Below, one piece after another: positions 1 to 10,275 of a stretch of 64,000 nucleotides of DNA (within the stretch, counting starts at the first letter, position 1; each line of letters starts with the position of its first letter). Both the position numbers and the translations under genes were made by a program. The notes beneath the pieces were generated by a model. That model was not told the DNA's origin, did no database searches, and saw nothing but the letters and a program-made list of their open reading frames with translations. This stretch comes from Paraclostridium dentum (GTDB lineage: Bacteria > Bacillota > Clostridia > Peptostreptococcales > Peptostreptococcaceae), in assembly GCF_012922555.1 (NCBI RefSeq), contig NZ_WIPK01000003.1, forward strand, positions 1-64,000, written 5' to 3'.

Positions 1-744
<744 letters not shown>

Positions 745-804
745 GATTATTTAATCTTATAAATGTTATTCAGTTTTTAGAGTACTAACTCTAAATAAAG
801 ATTA

Positions 805-921
<117 letters not shown>

Positions 922-950
922 AATCTTTTTTATTTTACGGAAATTGTAGT

Positions 951-1042
951 GTGGTTGATATTTAGTTTGCGCTTGGGTCATAAAGCTGAAAAGATGCTTT
1001 AAATGACCACTTCGCTGCAAACTAAATATCAACCACTTTTTT
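951..1042 (+). terminator. Long hairpin with U-tract after the rRNA operon
   Basis: A perfect 20-bp inverted repeat (951-970 with 1017-1036) is followed at once by TTTTTT. Between the arms a second set of pairs can form (GGTCAT and AAAGC with GCTTT and ATGACC), so nearly the whole 86 nt can fold into one rod. Its place directly behind the 5S gene fits an rRNA terminator or an RNase processing stem. It is also the first, intact unit of the degenerate repeat array that follows. Confidence 0.7.
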
Positions 1043-1285
1043 GATGTGTAAAATATAAAAGAATTACACTTGTACGAGAGTGGATTAAATGATAAGAGAA
1101 AATGCTTTGAATGACCTCGGCATTGCAAACTAAACCTTAACCACTTTTTATTGTGTAAAATAAAGAAGAATTACGCTTGTACTGTATGAGTTAAATGATA
1201 AGGAAAGATGCTTTAAAATGACTTCTGCATTGTAACTTAATACTAACCACTTTTTTGATGTGTAAAATATAAAAAGACTACGCTT
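991..1285 (+). repeat. Three degenerate tandem copies, period about 107 bp
   Basis: Three copies begin near 991, 1099 and 1205. Shared landmarks in each are GATGCTTT (or AATGCTTT), AATGAC, TGCAAACTAA (or TGTAACTTAA), AACCACTTTTT, TGTGTAAAATA and ACGCTT or ACACTT. Copies 2 and 3 lack most of the left arm that makes copy 1 a perfect hairpin, so they look like decayed duplicates. The 921-1540 region holds no gene: only these repeats, an AT-rich stretch and the terminator at 1383. Confidence 0.75.
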
Positions 1286-1382
1286 AAATAAAAATAAATA
1301 AAAAAGTTTTAAAATAATGTATATAAATCTTAGAATCGGACATTATATAAGTATAAATAAATACTCAATCTCCCCCATTTAA

Positions 1383-1417
1383 GAGGTCTCTATCCCCCAT
1401 AGAGGCCTCATTTTTTT
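1383..1417 (+). terminator. Rho-independent terminator, distal end of rRNA operon
   Basis: GAGGTCTCTAT (1383-1393) pairs with ATAGAGGCCTC (1399-1409) through one G-U pair, with a five-C loop, and is followed by ATTTTTTT. This is a strong intrinsic terminator on the plus strand, about 460 bp beyond the 5S gene and before the thioesterase gene. Confidence 0.88.
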
Positions 1418-1540
1418 ATAAATGTTTGTAAAAAAAATTTAACAAAAAACATGTTGTATATTGCTATTTTTACGTATAGTATAATTAGTATATAAGAAAA
1501 GTCTTATACATTAACTAAGATATACCAGGGGGGTATTTAT

Positions 1541-1957
1541 ATGGAGTTTTACGATACACATAGACTTGTTAAAAGTGAAGATTTAAATCACCATGGGACA
1601 TTATTTGCAGGAAGGATGACAGAGTGGTTTGTTGAGAGTTGTTTTATAACAGTAGCAAATGAATATGGACATCCTGAAAATTTAGTTTGTTTAAAAGTAC
1701 ATGAAGTTAAATTTACAAAACCTATAAAAAAAGGTGATATTATAAAAATAAAATCAGCAATTGTATATGCTGGTAAAACTAGTTTGACTGTTTATGGAAA
1801 AGTTATTAGAGATGGAAGTATTATAGTTGAAGGATTTTTAACTTTTGTATGTGTAGATGAAAATGGAGCTAAGATGCCTCATAATATAGTACTAGAAGAA
1901 CCAACAAACGAGGAAGATATAAAGATTTTAGAACAAGTTAAAAATTTAAGGAAATAA
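1541..1957 (+). CDS. Hotdog-fold acyl-CoA thioesterase
   Basis: The 138-residue protein matches the YciA/BFIT-type acyl-CoA thioester hydrolase family, which splits acyl-CoA to free acid and CoA in the cytosol. Visible are the N-terminal segment LNHHGTLFAGRMTEW (about residues 16-30), equivalent to the family's N-x-x-G-x-x-F-G-G active-site stretch, and the beta-strand LVCLKVHEVKFTKPIKKGD, where the helix and sheet of a hotdog monomer meet. The length is that of a single hotdog domain, so it probably works as a dimer or hexamer. The start ATG follows a GGGGGG ribosome site at about 1527. It is monocistronic: an rRNA terminator lies upstream and a large palindrome begins at its stop codon. The substrate cannot be told from sequence. 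Confidence 0.88.
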   Translation: MEFYDTHRLVKSEDLNHHGTLFAGRMTEWFVESCFITVANEYGHPENLVCLKVHEVKFTKPIKKGDIIKIKSAIVYAGKTSLTVYGKVIRDGSIIVEGFLTFVCVDENGAKMPHNIVLEEPTNEEDIKILEQVKNLRK

Positions 1958-2017
1958 TTTACATAAATAAAAAGAGATATCTTTATATAAAGATATCTCT
2001 TTTTATTTATGTAAATT
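1956..2017. terminator. Perfect 62-bp palindrome terminator after thioesterase
   Basis: Positions 1956-1986 and 1987-2017 are exact reverse complements, 31 bp per arm with no spacer. The left arm begins on the last two bases of the thioesterase stop codon. The right arm contains CTCTTTTTATTT, so a shorter stem (AAAGAGATATCTTTAT and its complement) followed by U-rich RNA gives a terminator on the plus strand, and symmetry gives one on the minus strand. Confidence 0.8.
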
Positions 2018-2067
2018 TTAGTTAATGAAAATTCATTTATAATATATAAAATTATCTATAAAATAGT

Positions 2068-2227
2068 AATATTTTTATTTAAAAAGATTTTTAAACAATG
2101 GAGAAAGCTGCCTAGATAATGGGTAAATTAGTTTATGGAGTATATATTTAAAACTTTAAATTTAGGAATATTAAGTAATTTCCATAAACACTATCTCAAA
2201 TGAAGTAAATTTTTAAATAAAAATATT
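2068..2227. repeat. 160-bp element with 18-bp terminal inverted repeats
   Basis: AATATTTTTATTTAAAAA (2068-2085) is the exact reverse complement of 2210-2227. Inside it, GTTTATGGA (2131-2139) is complementary to TCCATAAAC (2181-2189). The heptamer TAAAATA flanks it on both sides (2059-2065 and 2228-2234). No meaningful reading frame is present. It could be a small non-autonomous transposable element or a structured leader RNA of uvrB; the arms are pure A/T, so chance is not fully excluded. The rest of the gap 2018-2336 holds only the uvrB control region. Confidence 0.45.
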
Positions 2228-2285
2228 TAAAATACTTTAAATAAGAGAATATTAATATAGAGTGAAAAAAATTTAAAACCTATGT

Positions 2286-2319
2286 TATAATTAAGATATT
2301 ATAATGTGAACTAATGTTC
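2286..2319 (+). promoter_or_regulatory. uvrB promoter with LexA (SOS) operator
   Basis: GAACTAATGTTC at 2308-2319 fits the Gram-positive LexA box GAAC-N4-GTTC exactly. Just upstream are TATAAT at 2286-2291, preceded by TG to give an extended -10, and a second TATAAT at 2300-2305. The box lies 18 bp before the proposed uvrB start, where bound LexA would block transcription. uvrB is a classical SOS gene in Firmicutes, so the biology agrees. Confidence 0.85.
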
Positions 2320-2336
2320 GGTTAGGAGTGGATATT

Positions 2337-4304
2337 GTGGAATTTAAAATTCAATCGGAATATAAGCCTACAGGTGACCAACCTGAAGCTATAGATAAAA
2401 TTACAGATGCTTTAAATAGAAATGAAAAGTTCAATACATTACTTGGAGTTACGGGATCAGGAAAGACTTTTACCATGGCTAATATAATAAAAAACGTAAA
2501 TAAGCCTACTTTAATAATAGCTCATAATAAAACTTTAGCAGCACAACTTTATAGTGAGTTTAAGGAATTTTTCCCAGAGAATGCGGTTGAGTATTTTGTA
2601 AGTTACTATGATTATTATCAACCTGAGGCCTATGTAGCACATAGTGATACGTATATAGAAAAAGATGCAAGTATAAATGATGAGATAGATAAATTACGAC
2701 ATTCAGCAACTGCTGCAGTTTTAGAAAGAAGAGATTGTATAATAATTTCTTCTGTATCATGTATATATGGATTAGGGGATCCAGAAGATTATAAAAAACT
2801 TATGGTTTCTTTAAGACCAGGTATGGAGAAAGATAGAGATGAAATCATAAAAAAATTAATAGAGATACAATATGAAAGAAATGATGTTAATTTCACACGT
2901 GGAACTTTTAGAGTTAGAGGTGATATTCTAGAGATATTCCCAGCTAATACCGATGAAAGAGCTATTAGAATAGAATTTTTTGGAGATGAAATAGATAGAA
3001 TAACAGAGATAGACTATTTAACAGGAAAACTTGTAGGGCTTAGAAATCATGTAGTTATATTCCCGGCATCTCACTATGTTACAACACCAGAAAGAATAGA
3101 TAAAGCAATAATTGACATTCAAAAAGAATTGAAAGATAGAGTAGATTATTTTAAAGAAAATGATAAATTAGTTGAAGCACAAAGAATAGACCAAAGAACT
3201 AGATATGATATAGAAATGTTAAAAGAGATAGGGTTCTGCCAGGGGATAGAAAATTATTCTAGACATATAACAGGAAGAGAACCGGGAGAAAAACCATATA
3301 CATTAATGGACTTCTTCCCAGATGACTTTTTAATCATAGTTGATGAATCTCACGTAACAGTTCCTCAAGTAAGAGGTATGTATGCAGGCGATAGGTCAAG
3401 AAAATCGTCTCTTATAGATAATGGTTTTAGATTACCTTCAGCTTATGATAATAGACCTTTAAACTTTAATGAATTTGAGGAGAATATAAATCAAATACTA
3501 TTTGTAACTGCAACTCCAGGACCTTATGAAATAGAACATTCAACTACAATAGCAGAACAAATAATAAGACCTACTGGACTTTTAGATCCAATAATTGAAG
3601 TAAGACCTATAAATAATCAAATTGATAATTTAGTTGGAGAAATAAACTCTATTACAGAAAAAGGAGAAAGAGTTCTTATAACTACTTTAACTAAAAAGAT
3701 GAGTGAGGATTTGACTAATTATCTTAAAGATATAGGGATTAAAGTTAAGTACTTACATTCAGACATAGATACATTAGAAAGAATAGAAATAATAAGGGAT
3801 TTAAGATTAGGTAAATTTGACGTATTAGTGGGTATAAACTTATTAAGAGAAGGTTTAGATATCCCAGAAGTTTCGCTAGTTGCAATACTAGATGCTGATA
3901 AAGAAGGTTTCCTAAGATCAGAAACTTCTCTTATACAAACTATAGGTAGAGCAGCTAGAAATTCAAATGGAAAAGTTATAATGTATGCAGATAAGATAAC
4001 TAGATCTATGCAAAGTGCTATAGAAGAGACAAAGAGAAGAAGAGAAATACAGATGCATTATAATGAGGTTAATAATATTGTTCCGACAACAATTCAAAAA
4101 GGAATAAGAAAAGGAATAGAAGCAACGGTCGTTGCAGATGAAGAAGCTGTTTATGGAGATATAAATGAAAATAATGAAGATAGTATAAGAGAATCAATAG
4201 AAAATCTTAAAGTAGAAATGATGGAAGCTGCACAAAATCTTCAATTTGAGAGAGCCGCACAATTAAGAGATAAGATAAAAGAATTAGAAGATAAATTAAA
4301 TTAA
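2337..4304 (+). CDS. uvrB: Excinuclease ABC subunit B
   Basis: UvrB is the damage-verifying helicase-like subunit of nucleotide excision repair; it is loaded by UvrA and then recruits UvrC. The sequence shows Walker A GVTGSGKT (about residues 37-44), the beta-hairpin region beginning [11 protein letters not shown] that clamps DNA, the helicase motifs DESHVT and [14 protein letters not shown], the QTIGRAARN motif VI, and a C-terminal UVR domain ([16 protein letters not shown]) that binds UvrC. A GTG at 2328 would overlap the ribosome site AGGAG (2324-2328); the GTG at 2337 has an 8-base spacing and is preferred, giving 655 residues. It is followed 35 bp later by uvrA, clearly one operon, and it sits behind an SOS box. 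Confidence 0.97.
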   Translation: MEFKIQSEYKPTGDQPEAIDKITDALNRNEKFNTLLGVTGSGKTFTMANIIKNVNKPTLIIAHNKTLAAQLYSEFKEFFPENAVEYFVSYYDYYQPEAYVAHSDTYIEKDASINDEIDKLRHSATAAVLERRDCIIISSVSCIYGLGDPEDYKKLMVSLRPGMEKDRDEIIKKLIEIQYERNDVNFTRGTFRVRGDILEIFPANTDERAIRIEFFGDEIDRITEIDYLTGKLVGLRNHVVIFPASHYVTTPERIDKAIIDIQKELKDRVDYFKENDKLVEAQRIDQRTRYDIEMLKEIGFCQGIENYSRHITGREPGEKPYTLMDFFPDDFLIIVDESHVTVPQVRGMYAGDRSRKSSLIDNGFRLPSAYDNRPLNFNEFEENINQILFVTATPGPYEIEHSTTIAEQIIRPTGLLDPIIEVRPINNQIDNLVGEINSITEKGERVLITTLTKKMSEDLTNYLKDIGIKVKYLHSDIDTLERIEIIRDLRLGKFDVLVGINLLREGLDIPEVSLVAILDADKEGFLRSETSLIQTIGRAARNSNGKVIMYADKITRSMQSAIEETKRRREIQMHYNEVNNIVPTTIQKGIRKGIEATVVADEEAVYGDINENNEDSIRESIENLKVEMMEAAQNLQFERAAQLRDKIKELEDKLN

Positions 4305-4339
4305 TTACTTATAAAGTTGAGTATGAAAGGAAAAAGTAT

Positions 4340-7168
4340 ATGAATGATAAAATTATAATAAAAGGAGCTAAAGAGCATAATTTAAAAAATGTAGATTTAA
4401 CTTTGCCTAGAGATAAATTTATTGTTTTTACTGGTCTTTCAGGATCGGGGAAATCATCTTTAGCTTTTGACACTATATATGCAGAAGGACAAAGAAGATA
4501 CGTAGAGAGTCTATCTGCATATGCTAGACAATTCTTAGGTCAAATGGAAAAACCTAATGTAGAGTATATTGAAGGATTATCACCAGCTATATCAATAGAT
4601 CAGAAAACAACATCAAAAAATCCTCGTTCTACAGTAGGTACAGTAACAGAAATATATGATTATTTAAGATTATTATTTGCAAGAGTCGGCGAAGTATATT
4701 GCCCAACATGTGGGAAAAAGATAAGTCAAATGACAGTACAAGAAATAGTAGATAAGATGATGGATTTCCCAGAAAGAACTAAGTTACAAATATTATCACC
4801 TGTAGTTAGAGGCCAAAAGGGAACGCATAAGAAAGTTATTGAAAACATAAAAAAAGAGGGATTTGTAAGATTAAGAGTAGATGGAACTAATTATGAAGTT
4901 ACAGATGAAATAGATTTAAATAAAAACCAAAAACATAATATAGAGGTAGTAGTTGATAGAATTGTGATGAAAGATGGTATAGAAAATAGATTAGCTGATT
5001 CTATAGAAACTGCTGTAAAGCTATCTGAAGGTTTAGTTATAGCTCAAATAATAGATGGAGAAGAAATTCTTTATTCAACTAAATTTGCATGCCCAGAACA
5101 TGGTATAGGAATAGAGGAGTTATCTCCTAGAATGTTCTCTTTCAACAGTCCTTTTGGAGCTTGTGACACATGTAATGGATTAGGTGAGAGTAAAGAGGTT
5201 GATCCAGATCTAGTAGTTCCAAATAAAGAACTTTCTATAAAACAAGGGGCTATAGCTGCTTGGGGTTCAGTTGGAACTAATGATGATACTTACTATAGTA
5301 AAATGGTAAAGAGTTTAGCTGAAAAATTTAATGTGGATTTAGCTACTCCATTTAAAGATTTACCTGAAGAATTTGTTCAAGAGCTACTTTATGGGCATGA
5401 TAATGTTATGGTTGAATTTGTATATGAATCAAAGTATGGAGGAAACAGATTATACAAAGCTCCATTTGAAGGTGTAATAGTAAACTTAGAGAGAAGATAT
5501 AGAGAAACAAACTCAGAACATTCTAGAGAAAAAATAGAAGAGTTTATGGGAGAAAGACCTTGTCCTAAGTGTAAAGGAAATAGATTAAGAAAAGAAGTTT
5601 TATCTGTACTAGTAGATAATAAAAATATAATGGAAGTAACTGATTACTCAGTTAATGAGCTTATAGAATATATTGAAAATATAAACCTAACAGATAAGCA
5701 AAAGTTCATAGCTCATGAGATTTTAAAGGAAATAAAAGCTAGAGCATCATTCTTAAGAGATGTTGGACTAGATTATTTAAACTTATCTAGAAAGGCTGGT
5801 ACATTATCAGGAGGAGAAGCTCAACGTATTAGATTAGCGACACAAATTGGTTCAGCTCTTGTAGGAGTATTATATGTTTTAGATGAGCCTAGTATAGGAT
5901 TACACCAAAGAGATAATGACAGATTAATAAAAACTTTAAGACATTTAACTGATATAGGAAATACTCTTATAGTTGTAGAACATGATGAAGATACAATGAG
6001 GGAAGCTGATTATATAGTAGATATAGGTCCTGGAGCAGGAGTTCATGGTGGAGAAATAGTAGCAGAAGGAGCTCTTGATGAAATACTTAGAAATCCTAAC
6101 TCATTAACAGGACAATATTTAAGTGGCAAAAAGATTATACCAATACCTGAAACTACAAGAGAAGGAAATGGTAATTTCATAGAGGTAGTTAAAGCATCAG
6201 AAAATAATTTAAAAAATATAAATGCTAAAATTCCATTAGGAAAGTTTACTTGTATTACAGGTGTATCTGGATCAGGAAAAAGTACATTAATTAATGATAT
6301 TTTATATAAAGGTATAGCTACAAAAGTTAACAGATTAAGAGATAAGCCAGGTAAACATAAAGAAATAAAAGGAATAGAAAATATAGATAAGATAATAAAT
6401 ATAGATCAAAGTCCAATAGGAAGAACTCCGCGTTCAAATCCTGCAACTTATACAGGTGTATTTGATTTAATAAGAGATTTATTTGCATCAACTAATGAAG
6501 CTAAAGCTAGAGGATATCAAAAAGGAAGATTCAGTTTTAATGTTAAAGGTGGAAGATGTGAAGCTTGTAAAGGTGATGGGATAATAAAAATAGAAATGCA
6601 TTTCTTACCGGATGTTTATGTTCCTTGTGAAATATGTAAGGGAGAAAGATACAACAGAGAAACTCTTCAGGTTAAATATAAAGATAAAACAATATCAGAT
6701 GTTTTAGATATGAATGTTGAAGAAGCTTCAGCTTTCTTTGAGAACATACCAACAATAAAAAGAAAATTAGATACTCTTATGGATGTTGGGCTTTCATATA
6801 TAAAATTAGGACAACCATCGACTCAATTATCAGGAGGAGAAGCTCAACGTATTAAACTAGCAACAGAGTTAAGTAAAAGAGCTACAGGAAAAACTTTATA
6901 TATATTAGATGAGCCAACGACAGGACTTCATATGGCTGATGTAGATAAATTAATAACTGTACTGCAAAGGCTAGCAGATACAGGAAATACTATAGTTGTC
7001 ATAGAACATAATTTAGATGTTATAAAAACATGTGATTATATAATAGATCTTGGACCAGAAGGTGGAGATAAGGGTGGAAAAATAATTGCAACAGGAACAC
7101 CGGAAGAAGTTTCTAAAAAGCCAGGTTCATATACAGGATTATTCTTAAAAAAATACTTTGAGAAATAA
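4340..7168 (+). CDS. uvrA: Excinuclease ABC subunit A
   Basis: UvrA is the dimeric ABC-type ATPase that finds DNA lesions and hands them to UvrB. The 942 residues contain two ATPase modules: Walker A GLSGSGKS at about 32-39 and GVSGSGKS at about 641-648, each with a late ABC signature (LSGGEAQRI) and a Walker B ending in LDEP. Zinc-binding pairs are visible: CPTC in the first module, CDTC and CPKC in the insertion, and CEACKGDG with CEICKGER in the second module. Length and architecture are those of full-length UvrA. The start follows GAAAGGAAAAAGTAT; co-transcribed with uvrB and hence probably SOS-induced. A symmetrical terminator follows. Confidence 0.98.
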   Translation: MNDKIIIKGAKEHNLKNVDLTLPRDKFIVFTGLSGSGKSSLAFDTIYAEGQRRYVESLSAYARQFLGQMEKPNVEYIEGLSPAISIDQKTTSKNPRSTVGTVTEIYDYLRLLFARVGEVYCPTCGKKISQMTVQEIVDKMMDFPERTKLQILSPVVRGQKGTHKKVIENIKKEGFVRLRVDGTNYEVTDEIDLNKNQKHNIEVVVDRIVMKDGIENRLADSIETAVKLSEGLVIAQIIDGEEILYSTKFACPEHGIGIEELSPRMFSFNSPFGACDTCNGLGESKEVDPDLVVPNKELSIKQGAIAAWGSVGTNDDTYYSKMVKSLAEKFNVDLATPFKDLPEEFVQELLYGHDNVMVEFVYESKYGGNRLYKAPFEGVIVNLERRYRETNSEHSREKIEEFMGERPCPKCKGNRLRKEVLSVLVDNKNIMEVTDYSVNELIEYIENINLTDKQKFIAHEILKEIKARASFLRDVGLDYLNLSRKAGTLSGGEAQRIRLATQIGSALVGVLYVLDEPSIGLHQRDNDRLIKTLRHLTDIGNTLIVVEHDEDTMREADYIVDIGPGAGVHGGEIVAEGALDEILRNPNSLTGQYLSGKKIIPIPETTREGNGNFIEVVKASENNLKNINAKIPLGKFTCITGVSGSGKSTLINDILYKGIATKVNRLRDKPGKHKEIKGIENIDKIINIDQSPIGRTPRSNPATYTGVFDLIRDLFASTNEAKARGYQKGRFSFNVKGGRCEACKGDGIIKIEMHFLPDVYVPCEICKGERYNRETLQVKYKDKTISDVLDMNVEEASAFFENIPTIKRKLDTLMDVGLSYIKLGQPSTQLSGGEAQRIKLATELSKRATGKTLYILDEPTTGLHMADVDKLITVLQRLADTGNTIVVIEHNLDVIKTCDYIIDLGPEGGDKGGKIIATGTPEEVSKKPGSYTGLFLKKYFEK

Positions 7169-7171
7169 AAT

Positions 7172-7205
7172 AAAGGAGATGTCTTAAATTTAAGACATCT
7201 CCTTT
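7172..7205. terminator. Bidirectional terminator between uvrA and oppF
   Basis: AAAGGAGATGTCTTAAA (7172-7188) and its exact complement (7189-7205) form a 17-bp palindrome that ends in a T-run on both strands. It separates the convergent uvrA and oppF genes and can serve both. Confidence 0.9.
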
Positions 7206-7215
7206 TTAAATTTAA

Positions 7216-8169
7216 TTAGTTAGTAGCTTCTCGATCAGCTAATTCTTTTTCATATTTTTCCATTTCAGGATCAGAACCGAAAATAAAATGTCCTGGTCTT
7301 ATTTCAACCCATTTAGGTTTATGTTCAGAATAATCATGAACACTAGGATCATATTTTATACGAACTCTATGTCTTTCATGCTCTGGATCTGGAAGTGGTA
7401 TAGCTGATAACAATGATTTTGTATAAGGGTGTAGAGGATTAGCATAAAGTTCTTCAGAAGTAGTTAACTCAACTAATCTTCCGTGATGCATAACTCCAAT
7501 ACGATCACTTATATATTTAACCATTGAAAGGTCATGAGCTATAAATAAATAAGTTAAGCCTTTTTCTTTTTGCAACTTTCTAAGTAAGTTAACAACTTGA
7601 GCTTGGATAGAAACATCAAGAGCAGATATAGGTTCGTCAGCTATTATAAACTTAGGTTCTATAGCTAATGAACGGGCTATACCTATACGCTGTCTTTGAC
7701 CTCCAGAGAACTCATGAGGATATCTTCCTGCATGTTGTTCATTTAATCCAACAGTTCTTAATAATTCATAAACAGTCTTAGTTCTTTCCTCCTTTGTTTT
7801 ACATAATCCATGTATATCAAGACCTTCAGCTATTATATCCATAACGGTCATACGAGGATTAAGACAAGCCATAGGATCTTGGAATATCATTTGCATATTT
7901 TTATTTACAAATGATTTAATATTTTTATCTAATTTTTTACTTGATATATTTTTACCATCAAATACTATTTCACCAGCAGTAGGGTCATATAATCTTATTA
8001 TAGCTCTACCAGTAGTAGATTTACCAGAACCAGACTCTCCAACAAGACCAAAAGTTTCACCTTCATAAATATGAAAACTTATATCATCAACAGCTTTTAC
8101 AACTGTACTTTTATCTATTGGAAAGTATTGCTTAAGATTTTTAACTTCTAATAGTTTTTTCTTAGTCAT
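7216..8169 (-). CDS. oppF: Oligopeptide ABC transporter ATPase OppF/AppF-type
   Basis: This is one of the two nucleotide-binding subunits that power peptide import on the cytosolic face. Motifs in order: Walker [10 protein letters not shown] (44-52), Q-loop FQDP (about 96-99), signature SGGQRQR (155-161), Walker B FIIADEP (174-180), D-loop SALD, switch histidine in AHDLS (H212), and the C-terminal peptide-transporter motif [15 protein letters not shown]. The 317-residue length is normal. It is the last gene of a minus-strand operon and its start overlaps the end of oppD by 8 bases, indicating translational coupling. The C-terminal tail past the HPYT motif is highly charged and is not diagnostic. 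Confidence 0.93.
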   Translation of the reverse strand: MTKKKLLEVKNLKQYFPIDKSTVVKAVDDISFHIYEGETFGLVGESGSGKSTTGRAIIRLYDPTAGEIVFDGKNISSKKLDKNIKSFVNKNMQMIFQDPMACLNPRMTVMDIIAEGLDIHGLCKTKEERTKTVYELLRTVGLNEQHAGRYPHEFSGGQRQRIGIARSLAIEPKFIIADEPISALDVSIQAQVVNLLRKLQKEKGLTYLFIAHDLSMVKYISDRIGVMHHGRLVELTTSEELYANPLHPYTKSLLSAIPLPDPEHERHRVRIKYDPSVHDYSEHKPKWVEIRPGHFIFGSDPEMEKYEKELADREATN

Positions 8170-9202
8170 TTGAAGACACCTTCTTTCTTCCTATACTTGC
8201 AGGTCTTTCTATTTTAGGAGCTAAAGGGTGTAATAACCATGTAGCAGCACTATGAGTTTCACTTATTTTAAACATAGGAGGCTCTGCAACAAAATCTATT
8301 TTAAGAGCATTTGTATTACGTAAGGCAAAAGCATCACCCTCAGGCGGATTCATTAAATCTGGAGGTGTACCTGGTATATTATATAAATCATTTTCACCAA
8401 CATCTAAACTAGGCATAGAAGCTAGTAGCCCCCAAGTATATGGATGTTGAGGATTATAGAATACATCATCAGAAGTACCGACTTCTATTATTTTACCAGC
8501 GTACATAACAGCAACTCTATCTGCCATATTTGCAACAACACCAAGGTCATGAGTTATAAATATAACAGCAACTCCAGTTTTCTTTTGAATATCTTTTATA
8601 AGTTCTAGTATTTGAGCTTGTATAGTAACATCAAGAGCTGTAGTAGGCTCATCCGCTATAAGGATTTTAGGATTACAAGCAAGAGCAATGGCTATAACTA
8701 TACGTTGACGCATACCACCTGAGAATTGATGCGGATATTGTTTCGCTCTCTTTTCAGGGAAAGGTATACCAACAAGGTCTATAAGTTCAATAGCTTTTTT
8801 CATTGCTTCATCTTTAGATAATCCTTGATGTTTTATTATACCTTCTGCTATTTGCTTACCAATAGTAGTAGTAGGGTTTAATGAAGTCATAGGGTCTTGG
8901 AATATCATTGCTATATCTTTACCCCTTATAGATTCCATTTCTTTTTCTGGTAATTTTGCTAAATTTTTTCCGTTAAATAAAATTTCGCCTTCTTTTATAA
9001 TAGCATTTGAAGACATTATTCTCATAATAGTTTTACAGGCAACAGATTTACCAGAACCTGATTCTCCAACTATCGCGAGAGTTTCTCCTTTATGTAGATC
9101 AAAAGTAACATTTCTTACGGCTTGAACTTCACCACCAAAAGTTTTGAAGTGAACCTTTAAATTCTTAACTTGTAACAATTTTTCTTTTTCCACAAAACTC
9201 AT
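8162..9202 (-). CDS. oppD: Oligopeptide ABC transporter ATPase OppD/AppD-type
   Basis: The first ATPase of the peptide importer, 346 residues: Walker A GESGSGKS (46-53), signature SGGMRQR (161-167), Walker B ILIADEP (180-186), switch histidine in ITHDLG (H218). The C-terminal extension starts with the family sequence PGTPPDLMNPPEG, but the cysteines that bind a 4Fe-4S cluster in DppD-type relatives are absent (GDAFALRN instead of the Cys-rich GCPFAPRC pattern, and ATWLL instead of ACWLL). I believe this cluster-less form is usual for OppD of Firmicutes. The ATG at 9202 touches the AAAGGGG ribosome site; a GTG three codons downstream (9193) has better spacing and could be the real start. Confidence 0.93.
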   Translation of the reverse strand: MSFVEKEKLLQVKNLKVHFKTFGGEVQAVRNVTFDLHKGETLAIVGESGSGKSVACKTIMRIMSSNAIIKEGEILFNGKNLAKLPEKEMESIRGKDIAMIFQDPMTSLNPTTTIGKQIAEGIIKHQGLSKDEAMKKAIELIDLVGIPFPEKRAKQYPHQFSGGMRQRIVIAIALACNPKILIADEPTTALDVTIQAQILELIKDIQKKTGVAVIFITHDLGVVANMADRVAVMYAGKIIEVGTSDDVFYNPQHPYTWGLLASMPSLDVGENDLYNIPGTPPDLMNPPEGDAFALRNTNALKIDFVAEPPMFKISETHSAATWLLHPLAPKIERPASIGRKKVSSND

Positions 9203-9213
9203 CCCCTTTCTAA

Positions 9214-10275
9214 CTATTGATTACGCATTTTAGGGTCAACAGCATCCCTTAATCCATCAGCAAGTAAGTTTAAACTAAATATTAATAAACATATTACCAT
9301 TGAAGGTATAAACATCATATACGGATTTGTTTGTAACTGTTTAAATCCATCGTTTATCAATACTCCTAATGATGCATATGGAGGTTGCAGTCCTAACCCT
9401 ATAAAACTTAAGAATGCTTCATAGAATATAGCAGAAGGTAATGAGAACATCATCATAACAACTACGGGCCCTATTATATTAGGGAATAAGTGTTTTACAA
9501 TTATCTTCTTATCAGATGCACCTAATGTTCTAGAAGCTAAAACGAACTCTTGATTCTTAATTCTAAGAACGTGAGAACGAACTATTCTAGACATTCCGGT
9601 CCATCCGGAGATCGCCATTGCAAGGGACATTGATAAAACACCTGGTTCAAATACTAAGATAAATAATGTAAGTATAACTAAACTAGGTATACCAGTCAGT
9701 ATTTCAATAAAACGTTGCATATACATATCTACTTTTCCACCGTAATAAGCAGAAACACCACCATAAGTAACACCGATTAATAAATCATAAATAGCAGCTA
9801 GTATAGCTATAAAAAGAGATACTCTAGCTCCAGTCCAAGTACGAGTCCATAAGTCACGTCCTAAGTCATCTGTACCAAACCAGTGATTAACTCCATCTTC
9901 TACACCTTTTTGTTTGTATGAATCAACTCTTTCTTGAGTTCCATCAAATTTTTTCTCTATTTTAGTACCGTCCATGATTCCTAAAGAAGAAACAACAGGC
10001 ATTCTTGGAGGTAATTTAGCATGACGTAAATTTTGTTGATCATAAGCATATTCATTAAACATTGGGCCAAATATAGTAAGAAAACATATTATAGATAATA
10101 TGATTAAACCTGTAAGGGCCCCTTTATTTCTAAACAGCCTTTTTCTAGCATCTTGCCAAAATGTTAAACTTGGTCTAGTTATAGCTTCATGCTGAGTCAT
10201 ATCAGCAGGACTGACTTCAAATAAGTCAGCAGTAAGTTGAACTTCTTTACCATCAATAATAACTTTATCTATCAT
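9214..10275 (-). CDS. oppC: Oligopeptide ABC transporter permease OppC/AppC-type
   Basis: One of two integral-membrane subunits forming the peptide channel. The 353-residue protein has a cytosolic N-terminal tail of about 50 residues, a first membrane helix (GLIILSIICFLTIFGPMF), a long extracytosolic loop containing the family motif HWFGTDDLGRDLWTR, and five further helices. The EAA loop that contacts the ATPases reads ASRTLGASDKKIIVKHLFPN. OppC-type N-terminal extension and motifs distinguish it from DppC only weakly. Its ATG overlaps the oppB stop (TAATG), and AGGGGGG precedes it, so the genes are tightly coupled. Confidence 0.93.
   Translation of the reverse strand: MIDKVIIDGKEVQLTADLFEVSPADMTQHEAITRPSLTFWQDARKRLFRNKGALTGLIILSIICFLTIFGPMFNEYAYDQQNLRHAKLPPRMPVVSSLGIMDGTKIEKKFDGTQERVDSYKQKGVEDGVNHWFGTDDLGRDLWTRTWTGARVSLFIAILAAIYDLLIGVTYGGVSAYYGGKVDMYMQRFIEILTGIPSLVILTLFILVFEPGVLSMSLAMAISGWTGMSRIVRSHVLRIKNQEFVLASRTLGASDKKIIVKHLFPNIIGPVVVMMMFSLPSAIFYEAFLSFIGLGLQPPYASLGVLINDGFKQLQTNPYMMFIPSMVICLLIFSLNLLADGLRDAVDPKMRNQ

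Noticed and set aside
991-1285. Regular repeat spacing suggestive of a CRISPR array
   Set aside because: Units are about 107 bp, degenerate over their whole length, without distinct spacers or nearby cas genes.
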